DNA of 64,000 bases, from positions 54,433,597 through 54,497,596 of the forward strand of contig CM055100.1 in NCBI GenBank assembly GCA_029204225.1, given 5' to 3'. The position numbers were made by a program, and so were the translations under genes. The DNA comes from Diphasiastrum complanatum. Its lineage: Eukaryota > Streptophyta > Lycopodiopsida > Lycopodiales > Lycopodiaceae. This document shows positions 45,488 through 56,889 of the stretch, in pieces. The notes under the pieces were generated by a model. It saw only the letters and a program-made list of their open reading frames with translations. It did not search any database and had not been told where the DNA came from. Each line of letters opens with the position of its first letter. The first letter of the stretch is position 1.

Positions 45488-46489
45488 GTTTGATCTTCAC
45501 TCAACTCATTGCATCAGGTTAGGAGCACCAGGTCCCAGCACGACAACAACTGATATACTTCATGAAGTCTCTACCTACGTCCTATCAACCGTTGAGAATG
45601 CTCATATTGAGTCTACCAATTATGACATTCGACAAAGCAATCAGTCTTGTCACTGATGAGAGATGAAAGAAAAAGAAGCAGTAATCAAGAGAAAACACTC
45701 TTCACGAAAGGAAGGAAAAAAAAAAGAACAAACCTAGATTCGACAAGATGAAGTCCTCGAATCAACAATCTTCTTCCTGTGATCACTGTCACAAACCAGG
45801 CCATACAGCCAATAAATGCTGGTTCAATCCAGCAATACCTTGCATGCACTACAAGAAGAAGAGACACTCTGCATACGATTGCAGATTCAATCCAAAAAGA
45901 AAGAACAAAGCTGAAAAGGCAAATGTTGCAGAGTCATCCAAGGATGCAGATAGAGGTGATAAAGCCTTTATGATACTTGATGAAGCTTTGACGAGCTACA
46001 TTGAACAAGACTACGATGTAGTCCTTGATTCAGGAGCAACATCACACATTACCTGCAACAAGAAAATCCTGATCGACTTCATAGAACTCAAAAATAACAG
46101 AGTCGTGATTCTAGGTGATGGGAGCAGACACGATGTCAAAGGCATCGGGATCCTACAGCTGCGAACACTGTCAGGTCAAGCAGAGAAGCCAGGAGCACTC
46201 TACGTTCCTTCACTGAGAAAAGATCTGCTATAAGTCTCCAAGATGGCAGATCTTGGAATTCGAATTTTGTTTGATGGCAATACATGCCGCATGATTGAGA
46301 AAAATACAAACAAATTGCTGATAGTTGAATACAGAGAAGGAAACCTCTACCAAGCCAAGATAATAACAACTCTAATAGCATATTAAATTCATCAGAGAAT
46401 GAAGATCAGCTCTGGCACAGGAGAATTTATCATCTGAACATGAGGAGCCTGTATGACATGTGTAAGAAAGACATAGTCACAGATTTATC
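45488..46489 (+). pseudogene. Copia-B gag-protease fragment
   Basis: It begins with the same gag stretch as 40695-40769, QQLIYFMKSLPTSYQPLRML. A zinc knuckle CDHCHKPGHTANKC (CX2CX4HX4C) lies at 45778 with a second Cys/His cluster after it. Protease active site VLDSGATSHI is at 46020, then YVPSLRKDLL followed by TAA in place of Ser, and a GAG-pre-integrase trace (LWHRRIYHLNMRSLYDMC in a shifted frame). It stops at 46489, the outer end of the long inverted repeat. Confidence 0.82.
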
Positions 46490-46716
46490 ATCCACAATCA
46501 GAAGTAATTTTTGTCTTCACATTCTAGTAAGTGGTTTTAGAAATTGACCATCTACATTTATTTTGACCTAAAATTATTTTAAGATCACAAAGATCCAAAC
46601 TCTATACTTGAAACTCCAAGATTTGAGATAGAAACACCTACAATCCACATAGAATTTATGGCACCCTCAAATCCACCTCTAGATTTGGCATAAACACCAA
46701 ATTTGGCCTGCAACCT

Positions 46717-46728
46717 GCTCTGATACCA
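46717..46728 (-). promoter_or_regulatory. Primer binding site next to LTR-D, left arm
   Basis: On the minus strand this is TGGTATCAGAGC, directly after the LTR end. Confidence 0.85.
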
Positions 46729-47353
46729 TGTAAAAAATCATAGATCAAAACACATTTAGTTCATCAATGATCTTTAGCCAAATTTGATAGCACATCTAGA
46801 AATAGCTAGAAGGTAGAATTCACTACTTTATGCAAGCTAGAACTTAGAAATGCATAATGATCTGATCATAAACACTTAGATATGACTTAGTACTCTCCCT
46901 ATCCATACAGATCCAAAACTGTACTATACTTCACACGTGAGGTAGATCAACCATAAAATCAACATTCTACACAGAAACTCAAGATATAAAGAGAAAAACA
47001 CATGAGATTTTGACATAGAAACACAAGAGTTGAATTATCCACAAAGAAAAAAACTATGATGATTATTTCTCCACATAGATACAGCTCTTTATAGCTTCCA
47101 AAATGTCATCTGGCCACATGTCCGAAACTTGACCTAAATTGAAAACTTCTAGATATTTTGATTGTACCAAAATAAAAAGAATACAAAATTAGGCTATATA
47201 TAGATTTCAAAAGAAGTAAATGCAAATCACCATCCTCTACTTTTATAGATTCAGTTCTAGAAGAAATGTTAAAATAAAAGATTAGATTATGGGTTTTTTT
47301 TGTTATAATTTAGTCAATATGCAAAAGAAGATAAAGAGAAAATAACTTTTACA
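46729..47353 (-). mobile_element. LTR-D, left-arm copy
   Basis: 625 bp. On the minus strand it runs TGTAAAAGTTATTTTC to TTTTTTACA, with a CTATAAAGAG promoter near 47090. The internal region (copia-C-like leader) continues only to 46490. The empty site of the solo LTR found in the right arm is CAAAA at 46914-46918. Confidence 0.82.
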
Positions 47354-47425
47354 ACTAATTGAAGTACTTTTGTTTATACATGAATGTCAATCAAAGTACA
47401 TGATACTCGTACTACCTTTAAATAA

Positions 47426-48060
47426 ATGATGACAACAACATTTCAAGACTTTATGAGAAAATATCTTGAAATTTTTTTAAGTCATATTTGTGTATTTATC
47501 ATGACCAAAGAACTTTTTGAAAGATTAATACAAACATTACAAAGTGGCAAAGATTTTTTTTTTCCTTACATATTGAAAAATGTTATCTTTGGTATGAAAG
47601 AAGAAATTTTATTAGGTCATAAAAAGTTTGAAGGGAAAATAGAAAATGATATTAATAAAGTAAAAACTATTGTGACTTTGCAATCTCTAAAGAATTTAAG
47701 ACAACTAAGAAATTCCTTGGCCATTTTGGCTATTATCAAAGATTTATTTTCATCTCTGCGATCACATCCTCACCTTCGACATAATTAATAGAAAGAAAAA
47801 CATCAAAAATAGCTATAGTGAGTGATATATCCACATAAACATTCGAATTTTTAAAGACCAAACTTTTATTAATACCTATATAGACTCAAGCCTCTAGATT
47901 ACACAAAGAGATTCTATATTTATGTGGATGTATCACCCTTTGCTATGTGCTCAATCAAAAGGACAAAGGAAAAGATATTGTCCTATTTACTATACAGAGA
48001 GACAAGTTTTAGAAACTTAAAAAGAATAACTGAGCAATAGAAAGAGAAGTTCTTAGAATG
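47426..48060 (+). pseudogene. Gypsy reverse transcriptase-RNase H fragment, left arm
   Basis: It reads TTTFQDFMRKYLEIFLSHIC, then EEILLGHKKFEGKIENDINK, LQSLKNLRQLRNSLAILAII (the NATTFQR..., LLGH...I..DP.KV..I and LR.FLG..GYYR regions of gypsy RT). Then come weak RNase H traces, KDKGKDIVLFTIQRD and AIEREVL. The RT catalytic YxDD region has become the unrecognisable FLSHICVFI. It is inactive, and a second copy lies at 53920-53290. Confidence 0.7.
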
Positions 48061-48104
48061 ATTTCTAAAATCTTAAAAACACAAATAATTTTGATATTAT
48101 TATT

Positions 48105-48844
48105 TTACAATTCAAATTCCATGGAGCTTTCACTAACTTTTCTCAACTCAATATTTGATATATTGTCAAGGTTCTTTTTTTTAGTTGATGAAGTTGATGA
48201 CTCATCTTTGTTTTCAAAAACTACAAGTAGATTCTCATTTGAATTGATATTGATTGTTAACAATCTCATTTGCAGTTCGACTTTGTTCTGTTGTTGTCGA
48301 ATTGAAGATGATGAATGTGCAGTTATTCTTGTCTTTCGTAAATGATTTGTTATTGTCGACTCAAAATTAAAAACAAGCATTTCTTTAAATTATGTTTATT
48401 TCATAAACTCATGGTTGATTCTTTGTTGAACGTTTCTTTTTGCCCTTTGGATCTAATTGCAACATGTCTAATTCATATCTTCCTAAGAAAGCATTTGTCA
48501 AAGTGGTTTGCATCTAGTACACACATACATATTTCATCCTATCATTGCTTTGAATGAAGCCAAGTACTTTAGCAATCCAAAATGGATGATTTTCACTATC
48601 ATTTAAAGCTAAATGTGCAATGAGGCTCCCTGCATTGATTCTTTTGAGATTACTGTACCACTTAGCCTTGATGGCTTTCATAGTCTAATGACTTTTTTGG
48701 CACCCAAATAGATTCATGTTCTTCGTTTTGCATAAGGGATAAAAATTTAGTTTGTTGTGAAATAGATGATAATTCAATTGTGGTCATTAGAATTGTTGAT
48801 ATTAACGACCAATGAATTTTTTCAGGTGAGTTTGTATCTCTCAA
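48105..48844 (-). pseudogene. Unrecognised ORF piece, left arm
   Basis: On the minus strand, fragments read LRDTNSPEKIHWSLIS-like, then INAGSLIAHLALNDSENHPF and WIAKVLGFI, then a Lys/Ser/Asn-rich 91-codon frame (48380-48105). The PFWIAKV phrase resembles the chromatin-reader-like segments found near the end of some large plant transposon proteins, but I cannot name the family. The right-arm counterpart is 52508-53230. Confidence 0.35.
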
Positions 48845-48884
48845 TTTAAGTAAATTAAGTTTCTGTTTTTTAACACCTTTACAG

Positions 48885-49173
48885 ATTGAGGCAATTCTTA
48901 TCCCTTGGCCCTTAACCCTTGGTCCCTAATACTTGTCCTTTAATCCTTGGCCCTTAGCCCTTGACCTTGACCCTTGATCCTTCGCTCTTATCCCTTAGTC
49001 CTTAGCCCTCAGTCCCTAACCCTTGGTCATTGGACCTTAACTCTTACCGTTTCACTCTTAACCCTTGGACCCTAGCCCTTGGTGCTTATCCATAAGCCCT
49101 TAGATTCCTTAGTCCTCAACCCTTGGCCCTTGGCCACTAAAACTTAACTTGAGGCCCTTAACCCTTGGTCCTT

Positions 49174-49249
<76 letters not shown>

Positions 49250-51235
49250 CTTGCCCCTTAAACCTTGGCCCTTAACCCTTTCCTCTTGGCTCTTAACCCT
49301 TAGACTCTTAGCCATTAACCCTTGGACATTACTTCTTGTCCTTTAATCCATGGCCCTTAGCACTTTATCCTTGACCCTTGGCCCTTAGCTCTTATTTCAT
49401 ATCCCTTATACCTTGGCCCCTGGACCATTACTCTTAGCCCTTCGCTCTTAACCCTTGGTCCTTAACACTTGGCCCTTAGCCCTTGGTCATTCGCCCTTAG
49501 CCCTTAGCTCTTGTCCCTTAGTCGTTCTCCTTTGGTCCTTGGCCACTAAAACTTAACTTGTGGCCCCTCGCTCTTATCCCCTTGGTCCTTATCTCCTTTC
49601 TCTCTCTTGGCCCTTGCCCTTAGCCCTTGGTCCGTAACCCTTGGCCCTTCATCCTTTATCTTGGCCCTTGGCCCTTAACTCTTGGTCCTTAATCCTTAAG
49701 GGTGCTTTAATCTTTTTCCCTTAATCCTTAACCCTTGGCCTTTTGTCTTTCGTCCGGGCCCTTGGCCTTTCACCACTGTCCCTTAGTGCTTCACCCTTGG
49801 CCCTTAACCCTTAATCCCTGGTCCATAACTCTTGGCCTTAACCCTTAGCCCTAAACTCTAAACCCTTGGCCCTTAACCCTAAACCCTAAACTCTAAACAC
49901 TAAACCCTAATTCCTAAGCCCTTAGCCCTAAACCCTAGGCCCTAAGCCCTTACCCCTAGATTCTAAACCCTAAACCCTAAATCCTAAATCCTAGACCCTA
50001 AATCCTAAATCCTAAATTATAAGCCCCTAGCCCTAAGCCCTAAGCCCTAAGCCCTAAGCCCCAAATCCTAAGCCCGAAGCCATAAGCCCTAAACCCTAAA
50101 TCCTAAGCACTTAGCCCTAAAGCCTAAAGCCTAACCCTTAAGCCCTAAGCCCTAACCCCTAAACCCTAAACTCTTGGACCTTAACCCTAAACCCTAAGCC
50201 CTAAATCCTAAACATTAAATCCTATACTCTAAGCCCTTAGCCCTAAATAATAAACCCTAAATCCTAGACCCTAAATCCTAAATCTTAAATCCTTAACTCT
50301 TAATCCTTAGTCCTAAACCCTAAACCCTAAATCCTAAATCCTTCTACCTAAACCCTAAATCCTAAAGTCTTAACCCTTAACCCTAAACTCAAACCCTTAA
50401 CACTACATCCTAGATCCTAAGCCCTTAGCCCTAGATCCTAAACCCTAATCCCTTAGTCCTAAATCCTAAACCCTAAACCCTAACATAGCCATAAATCCTA
50501 AATCCTAAATCCTAAGCTCTAAGCTTTTAGTCCTAAATCTTAAACCATAAGCCCTAGGCCCTAAACCCTAAACCCTAAACCCTAAATAATAAACTCTACA
50601 CCCTGGGCCGTTAACCCTAAATTTTAAATCCTAAACCCTAAACTATAAAACCTAAACCCTAAGCTCTTACCCCTAAATTCTAAACCCTAAACACTAAATC
50701 CTAGCCTAACCATAAACCCTAAACCCTAATCCCTTAGCCCTAAACTCTAAATCCTAAACCCTAAGCTCTAAGCTCTTAGCCCTAAATCTTAAACCCTAAA
50801 CCCATAATCGTAAATCCTAAACCCTAAACCCTAAACCCTAAACCCTAGACCCTTACCCCTAATTTTAAATCCTAAATCCTAAATCCTTAACCCTTAGTCC
50901 TAAACCCCAAATCCCTAGCCCTAAACCCTAAATCCTTCTCCCTTGGTCCTTAGCCTTTGTTCATTTGTCCTTCACCATTGGCCTTCATCCTTAGCCCTTG
51001 GTCCTTGGCCCTTTTTCCTTAGCCCTTGGTTGTTAGCCCTTGTCTCTTAGCCTTTAACCCTTGGCCCTTGGACCTTAACCCTTGGTTCTTGGACCTTAAT
51101 GCCTAGCTCTTGGCCCTTGGCCCTAGACACTTGGCCTTTCGCCATTGGCCCATAGTGCTTGGCCCTAGGGCCTTAACCCTTGGCTCCTAACTCCCTGTCC
51201 TTGGGCCTTGGCTCTTAACTCTTAACTTTTGTCGC
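48885..51235. repeat. Degenerate telomere-type array (CCCTAAA and CCCTTRR variants)
   Basis: About 2.35 kb of 7-bp-like units, all with the C-rich strand on top. The core at about 49830-50930 is CCCTAAA/CCCTAAG/CCTAAAT, the complement of the plant TTTAGGG telomere repeat. The flanks (48885-49830 and 50935-51235) are CCCTTGG/CCCTTAA/CCCTTAG variants. A TC run interrupts at 49177-49244. Units are very divergent, so this is an old interstitial array, not a chromosome end; unique DNA continues on both sides. Confidence 0.9.
49177..49244. repeat. (TC)n microsatellite inside the array
   Basis: This is an uninterrupted TC run of 34 units between CCCTTGGTCCTTA and TTTGCCCTTGCCCC. Confidence 0.95.
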
Positions 51236-52507
51236 TTGATCTACATGCCAAAAGCTTCCAAATTGTATATATTTTTACCAAACAAGTTCACAAAATTGAA
51301 AATATTTTTTATGTGTAAGGATTTTACCATGTCCAAGAATTTTCTATATTTGAGTTATTCATATTCCTTAAAAGTTTGGAAAAAAAACTTTGACCTTATT
51401 AAAAATTTAAAAAAATCTAGAATGTCTATTTGTATGACTTGTGAGTAGTTAGAAACACTCAGGGAGCAAGCTGAAACTCTGCATGAAAAAAACATATATG
51501 TATATATATATATATATTATTATCTTACTCTTACATGAAAAGTTTGAATTTCATTTGTATTTTCAATTGATTAAGTTAATTTTTTCTATATTTTTTAATG
51601 AAAATTACAACATCACTCCAACTCCACCGACAACAACAAACAATGGAAAAACAAAAGCTTGTAAAACATAGCAAAAAAATGTAATCTCTTCAAAAGTATT
51701 TGGATCTCGTCAATGATGGAATGGATTAAAAAAAACTATTGTCACATTTTGTGAGGATGTCAAAGAAATGAAGCGGATTTCATTCAAGTTCATTTGGTTG
51801 GAGCTCTTATATTTAATGGCACTTTGTAGTCTAAAGTATATTTCAATTATCCCAATGTTTGAAATAATTCAAATTTGACAATTACCATAATAAAATAATA
51901 GTTGAATTTGGTAACAGTATTTTTGAGATTCTCTATTTGTAACTTGATAATACCACTCGTAAAAATAAAAATTAAATGATGTTAGCATATTTGTCAATGT
52001 TAGTTGTTTTGAAATTTTTTGAAGAAAATTAAAAAATGATTTTTATTGGTCTCATCATCAAATTGACCAAATGTTTAGCTGTTTTTCTAAAAATTTAAGA
52101 TGCAAAAAAGTCTTTCTTTCACCAATATTGTAAAGTATCATTGATGAGTCCTACGTGCCTAAACCAAATGTGTTATTATTACGATGCACATATGATTCAA
52201 GAGATTACATTAAAATATCTGAAAAACCTTGCATACAACCAATCAATGATATCAATTTTTAGCATCAATTCAAATTGAAAATAATGATGAAGCCATCACA
52301 TTGTTGTAGAAACAACAATTTTCCAATTCTATTGTGTGATTCTATTATTTGTGCATTTGTATCATCCAACATTCACTCTCAAAGAACAAAAAACTCAAAG
52401 AGAACAACATTTAGTTGATCCATTTATAGCATTTAATTCTTTGGAATTAACCATTCAAACAACATGCCAATTTTTTGATGAGTTTGATAGACATTGGTGG
52501 ATGGATT
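51236..52507. other. Single-copy part of the inverted-repeat loop
   Basis: AT-rich DNA with a (TA)n-like tract at 51497-51518. The reading frame that spans the arm boundary (52336-52686) begins here (LHHP/YHPTFTLKEQKTQRE, then TCQFFDEFDRHWWMDWFRKQ), so this side of the array keeps an extra piece of the unrecognised ORF lost on the left. Nothing else is recognisable. Confidence 0.45.
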
Positions 52508-53230
52508 GGTTTAGAAAACAAAAACTTAGTTTACTTAAATTGAGAGATACAAACTCACTTGAAAAAATTCATTGGCCGTTAATATCAACAATTCTAATAA
52601 CCACAATTGAATTATCATCTATTTCACAACAAACTAAATTCTTATCCCTTGTGCAAAACGTAAAACATGAATTTATTTGGGTTTAAAAAATCAATGCAGG
52701 GAGCCTCATTGCACATTTAGCTTTAAAAGATAGTGAAAATCATCCATTTTGAATTGCTAAAGTACTTGGATTCATTCAAAGCAATGATAGGATGAAAATT
52801 CTATGTCTGCACTAGATGTGAACCACTTCGACAAATGCTTTGTTAGGAAGATATGAATCAGACATGTCGCAATTAGATCCAAAGGGTAAAAAGAAACGTT
52901 CAACAAAGAATCAACCATGAGTTGATGAAATAAATATAATGAAAGGAAATGCTTGTTTTTAATTGTGAGTTGACAATAACAAATCATTTATGAAAGACAA
53001 GAATGTCTTGAATTAACGGCACATCCATCATCTTCAATTCGATAACGATAGAATAAAGTTGAAATGCAAATGTTTTTGTTAAGAATGGATATCAATTCAA
53101 ATGAAAATCTACTTGTAGTTTTTGAAAAGAAAGATAAGTCATCAACTTCATCAACTAAAAAAAAGAATCTTGACAATATATCAAACATTGAGTTTAGAAA
53201 AATTAGTGAAAACTCCATGGAATTTGAATT
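52508..53230 (+). pseudogene. Unrecognised ORF piece, right arm
   Basis: It continues the frame that starts at about 52336: LRDTNSLEKIHWPLISTILI, TTIELSSISQQTKFLSLVQN, then a stop after EFIWV. The equivalent of about 60 bp coding PKKSLDYES on the left is deleted here. After the deletion NAGSLIAHLALKDSENHPF resumes. No family is recognised. Confidence 0.35.
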
Positions 53231-53289
53231 GTAAAATAATAATATCAAAATTATTTGTGTTTTTAAGATTTTAGAAATCATTCTAAGAA

Positions 53290-53920
53290 CTTCTTTTTCT
53301 ATTGCTCAATAATTCTTTTTAAGTTTCTAAAACTTGTCTCTCTGTATAATAAATAGGACATTTTTTTTCTTTGTCCTTTTGATTGAGCACATAGCAAAGG
53401 GTAATACATCCACATAAATATAGAACTTCTTTGTGTAATCTAGAGGCTTGCGTATATGTATTGATAAAAGTTTGGTCTTTAAAAATTTGAACGTTTATGT
53501 GGATATATCACTCACTGTAACTATTTTTTATGTTTTTCTTTCTATTAATTATGTCAAAAGTGAGGATGTGATAGCATAGATGAATATAAATCTTTGATGA
53601 TAGCCAAAATGACCAAGGAATTTCTTAGTTGTCTTGAATTCTTTAGAGATTGCAAAGTAGCAATAATTTTTACTTTATCAACATCATTTTCAATTTTCCC
53701 TTCAAACTTTCTATGACCTGATAAAATTTCTTCTTTCATACCAAAGATAACGTTTTTCAATATGTAGGAAAAAAAGAATCTTTGCCACTTTGTAATGTTT
53801 GTATTAATCTTTCAAAAAGTTCTTTGGTCATGATAAATACACAAACATGATTTCAAAAAATTTCAAGATAATTTCTCATAAAGTCTTGAAATGTTGTTGT
53901 CATCATTTATTTAAAGGTAG
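53290..53920 (-). pseudogene. Gypsy reverse transcriptase-RNase H fragment, right arm
   Basis: This is the minus-strand copy of 47426-48060: GMKEEILSGHRKFEGKIEND, then VDKVKIIATLQSLKNSRQLR. It carries additional stops compared with the left arm. Confidence 0.65.
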
Positions 53921-53978
53921 TAGGAGTATCATGTAGTCTGATTGACATTCATGTATGAACAAAAGTACTTCAATTAGT

Positions 53979-55235
53979 TGTAAAAGTTATTTTCTTTTTA
54001 TCTTCTTTTTGCATATTGACTAAATTATAACTAAAAAAATCCATAATTTAAAACATTTTTTTCTAAACCTGAATCTATAAAAATAGAGAATGGTGATTTG
54101 CATTTACTTTTTTTGAAATCTATATATAGCCTAATTTTTCTTATCTTTTATTTTGGTACATTCAAAATATCTAGAAGCTTCCAATTTAGGTCAAGTTTGG
54201 ACATGTGGCCAAATGACGTTTTGGAAGCTATAAATAGCTGTACCTATGTGAAAAAATAATCATCATAGTTTTTTTCTTTGTGGATAATTCATCTCTTGTG
54301 TTTCTATGTCCATCTCATACGTTTCTCTCTTTATATCTTGAGTTTCTATGTGTAGAATGTTGATTTTATGGTTGATCTACCTCATGTGTGAAGTACAGTA
54401 TAGTTTTGTGTGAAAAAATGCCTACATTGGCAAATCTAGCCATGTAGAATATTGTACATTTTGTCATTATTGTTTGTTGGTTACTTGAATGGCCAAAGTG
54501 CCACTTGTACATACACACCTAAAGTAGGTTACCACGAGTCAAGAGAAATGGTTGTGTCCATTTGGTAGTGATTCCTACTTTGTAGAATCTAGACCATGAT
54601 TTATGATGAGATTTGTACCTACCATGCACCTACCAAGCATGACTCTTGGATCTAGGCTAGGGTTTACACATTAGGGCAAGAAAGTGGAGTCTACTTCCTT
54701 ATTACATGCAGGATTTTCACCTAACTTTCCAAAGGAGGAGCCTCAAGGAGAAACTCGAGTTTCCTCTCATTGTATGGTGATTACTCTTGATTTCCAATGA
54801 AACCCAGCTTTGGCACTTTGTAAACACTGTCTACAGGCCGTACTACAGCCTTATTTCCACACGTGTGGAGTTGGATTATACTAATTGATCAATGCTTTGA
54901 TTGTCTGTACTTGTTTCCTATCAAGCTGCTAAACTAGATTTTGTTTTCTGATGACTAGTTTCTGATAGATTGTTTAACAAACATACAATCACCTTGTGGA
55001 TCATTCAAAGATCCATTTATGGTCCTTAGTAGTGTAATTTTCACATTTTGATTCTGTATGGATAGGGAGAGTACTAATTCACATCTAAGTGTTTATGATC
55101 AGATCATTATGCATTTCTAAGTTCTAGCTTGCATAAAGTAGTGATTTCTATCTTCTAGCTATTTCTAGATGTGCTACCAAATTTGGCTAAAGATCATTGA
55201 TGAACTAAATGTGTTTTGATCTTTGATTTTTTACA
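53979..55235 (+). mobile_element. LTR-D, right-arm copy, interrupted
   Basis: It starts TGTAAAAGTTATTTTC and ends TTTTTTACA before a primer binding site. CTATAAATAG at 54228-54237 is its TATA box. It is split by a solo LTR at 54409-55045; without it the length is 615 bp, close to the left copy. Confidence 0.82.
54409..55045 (+). mobile_element. Solo LTR with target-site duplication
   Basis: 637 bp with inverted termini TGTGAAAA / TTTTCACA. It is flanked by the 5 bp direct repeat TTTTG (54404-54408 and 55046-55050). The left arm has a single copy of this site (CAAAA at 46914-46918), giving a true empty-site comparison. No internal region is present, so it arose by LTR-LTR recombination or was left by excision of the body. 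Confidence 0.9.
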
Positions 55236-55247
55236 TGGTATCAGAGC
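55236..55247 (+). promoter_or_regulatory. Primer binding site next to LTR-D, right arm
   Basis: TGGTATCAGAGC lies immediately after ACA of the LTR. Confidence 0.88.
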
Positions 55248-55740
55248 AGGTTGCAGGCCAAATTTGGTGTTTATGCCAAATCTAGAGGTGGATTTGAGGG
55301 TGCCATAGCTTCTATGTGGATTTGTAGGCGTTTCTATCTCAAATCTTGGAGTTTCAAGTATAGAGTTTGGATCTTTGTGATTTTAAAGTCATTTTAGGTC
55401 AAAATACTTGTAGATGGCCAATTTTCGAAACCACTTACTAGAATGTGGAGACAAAAATTGCTTCTGATTGTGGATGGTACATTCTATTAGATGAGATATC
55501 TAGATTCTAGCTTTTGCATGTAGATTTTGCTTGATTCAATATTTTTCATTTTCGGTGAAACCCTAAATTTGATAGGAATTTTTTTTTTTAAGTTGTTGTA
55601 ATTTGTCAAGAGTGTGTTTCAATCTTAGGTGTTGGCAAAAGTTCATCATATTGTGTTTAGATCTATTGTGAGCAACAAATCATCATTCTATGTGCTAGGA
55701 TTTGCTAGAAAGAGAAAAAGGAGAGGCTAGATTTTGTGTG
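55248..55740 (+). mobile_element. Copia-C-type leader fragment
   Basis: It aligns with 30806-31290 (shared AAATCTAGAGGTGGATTTGA, TTTCTATCTCAAATC and TGCTAGATTT..GAGAAAAAGG blocks). It stops before the gag start codon. Confidence 0.75.
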
Positions 55741-56174
55741 GATTCTTTGTTTTGCATTTGTATTGAAGATCATTCAGCAATAGCTAGTTCCATTCGTGAG
55801 AAGAGAACACCTCTTTCACGCCGACGTACTGATCTGGGAAACAAACAACGCTTAAAAGAAATTTCTGATGTATACTCCATTTTTGATAATTTAGATGAGT
55901 TACAACTTTTCTGCTCAATTTTGTGGTGCTTGTTCAATTTTATTAGTAGATATATTTCCCCTGTCACTAGACATTATTTGCTGTCCATAAACTCATTGTC
56001 AGATTAGCATTAGTTGTCTGCTATTCGGAGGATGATTGATCACAGTTTCAGGCAGTAGCCTTATCCGATAGATCGGCTCCATCTGAGCTCAAATTGGAAT
56101 AGTCGCCTGAGCCAAAATACTAGGCTTCAACACTTCCTACAAAGTGACCCGACTATTCGGTTTTCTTCTAGCAA
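55741..56174. other. No gene seen
   Basis: A 101-codon plus-strand frame (55702-56007) crosses the leader boundary and has no recognisable motif. Nothing else is seen. Confidence 0.4.
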
Positions 56175-56516
56175 GAGATCTCATTTATAAGCATAAATGA
56201 GAGTAGAGAGAGAGAATCCTCCTCTTCCCACGTGTGTACATCTATTTATAGCAAGTTCATGTCTCATTAATGATCTTGGTTTCTCTCCATATCAAAAGCC
56301 CTACTAAAAATATGGACTAGATTCAATGAACCAAATGTTCAAATTTGAATCTTCCAAACACGACCTCCTAAATTTCCCACACTTTCCAAAGTGGTAATTC
56401 AAATAAACTTAAACTAAAATAACTTTCATAAAGTTTATCTCTAAGTCTAAAATGCATATTGGCCTAATATTGCCAATTAACCAAAATATGACTAAACTAG
56501 TTGATATTTCTCACAC
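56175..56516 (-). mobile_element. LTR-C-like fragment with TATA box
   Basis: On the minus strand it starts TGTGAGAAATATCAACTAG, like LTR-C at 30286. It later has CTATAAATAGATG at about 56250 and a CT-rich leader (56200-56218). The 3' end is not defined. Confidence 0.5.
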
Positions 56517-56519
56517 AGT

Positions 56520-56756
56520 GTGACACTTCTCTAGACACCTTTGTAGCCTAATAGGGCCACATCATCCAGTTCTCCTATGAGTCACTGATAGATCCATAAA
56601 AATCCACCATCTTGCTTTTAGGCCTCCAAGCATTAATTATGACCATATGCACATGAGGGCCCCAAACCTCTCATAATCATAATTAACTTACGGGTTGAGG
56701 TAGGCCTACTGACTTCGAACGGAATGATCAATCCGAGATCAGTCGTGGGCATGACA
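56520..56756 (-). mobile_element. LTR-E fragment
   Basis: On the minus strand it starts TGTCATGCCCACGACTGATC at 56756 and matches both 469-318 and then 1-110 in continuous order (TTAATTATGACCATATG, TCTATCAGTGACTCAT, GGTGTCTAG). This is the uninverted arrangement of the LTR that is broken at 1-469. It ends where the LTR-C-like sequence starts. Confidence 0.65.
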
Positions 56757-56889
56757 AGACCATTGAGAGAGGTGTGTTCCTTGGAGTCATTTTGTTGTGT
56801 GGAGAAATGCTTCCTTGTCTCATTTAACAAGGAAATAGAGAATTGCTTATTAAAAGACTCAAATTTGATTCAAGTATTTGAGATCAAGC

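Larger units (their letters stand above)
46490..48878 (-). repeat. Left arm of a long inverted duplication
   Basis: The reverse complement of this 2.39 kb matches 52508-55468 collinearly. Matching landmarks are the copia-type leader, primer binding site, LTR-D, gypsy RT piece and an unrecognised ORF piece. Identity looks to be about nine in ten by eye. Differences: the right arm has a 642 bp solo-LTR insertion and lacks about 60 bp present here near 48640-48700. The inner ends flank the telomere-type array. Confidence 0.88.
52508..55468 (+). repeat. Right arm of a long inverted duplication
   Basis: It is the collinear inverted counterpart of 46490-48878. It is 2.96 kb, or about 2.32 kb once the solo LTR and one copy of its target site are removed. 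Homology on the outer side ends near GATTGTGGATG at 55468, after which copia-C leader continues here but copia-B pol does on the left. Confidence 0.88.

Noticed and set aside
49149-49346. 65-codon frame in the array
   Set aside because: Low-complexity translation of TC and CCCTT repeats.
48885-51235. A true chromosome end
   Set aside because: Non-telomeric DNA continues on both sides and the units are highly divergent, so this is interstitial.
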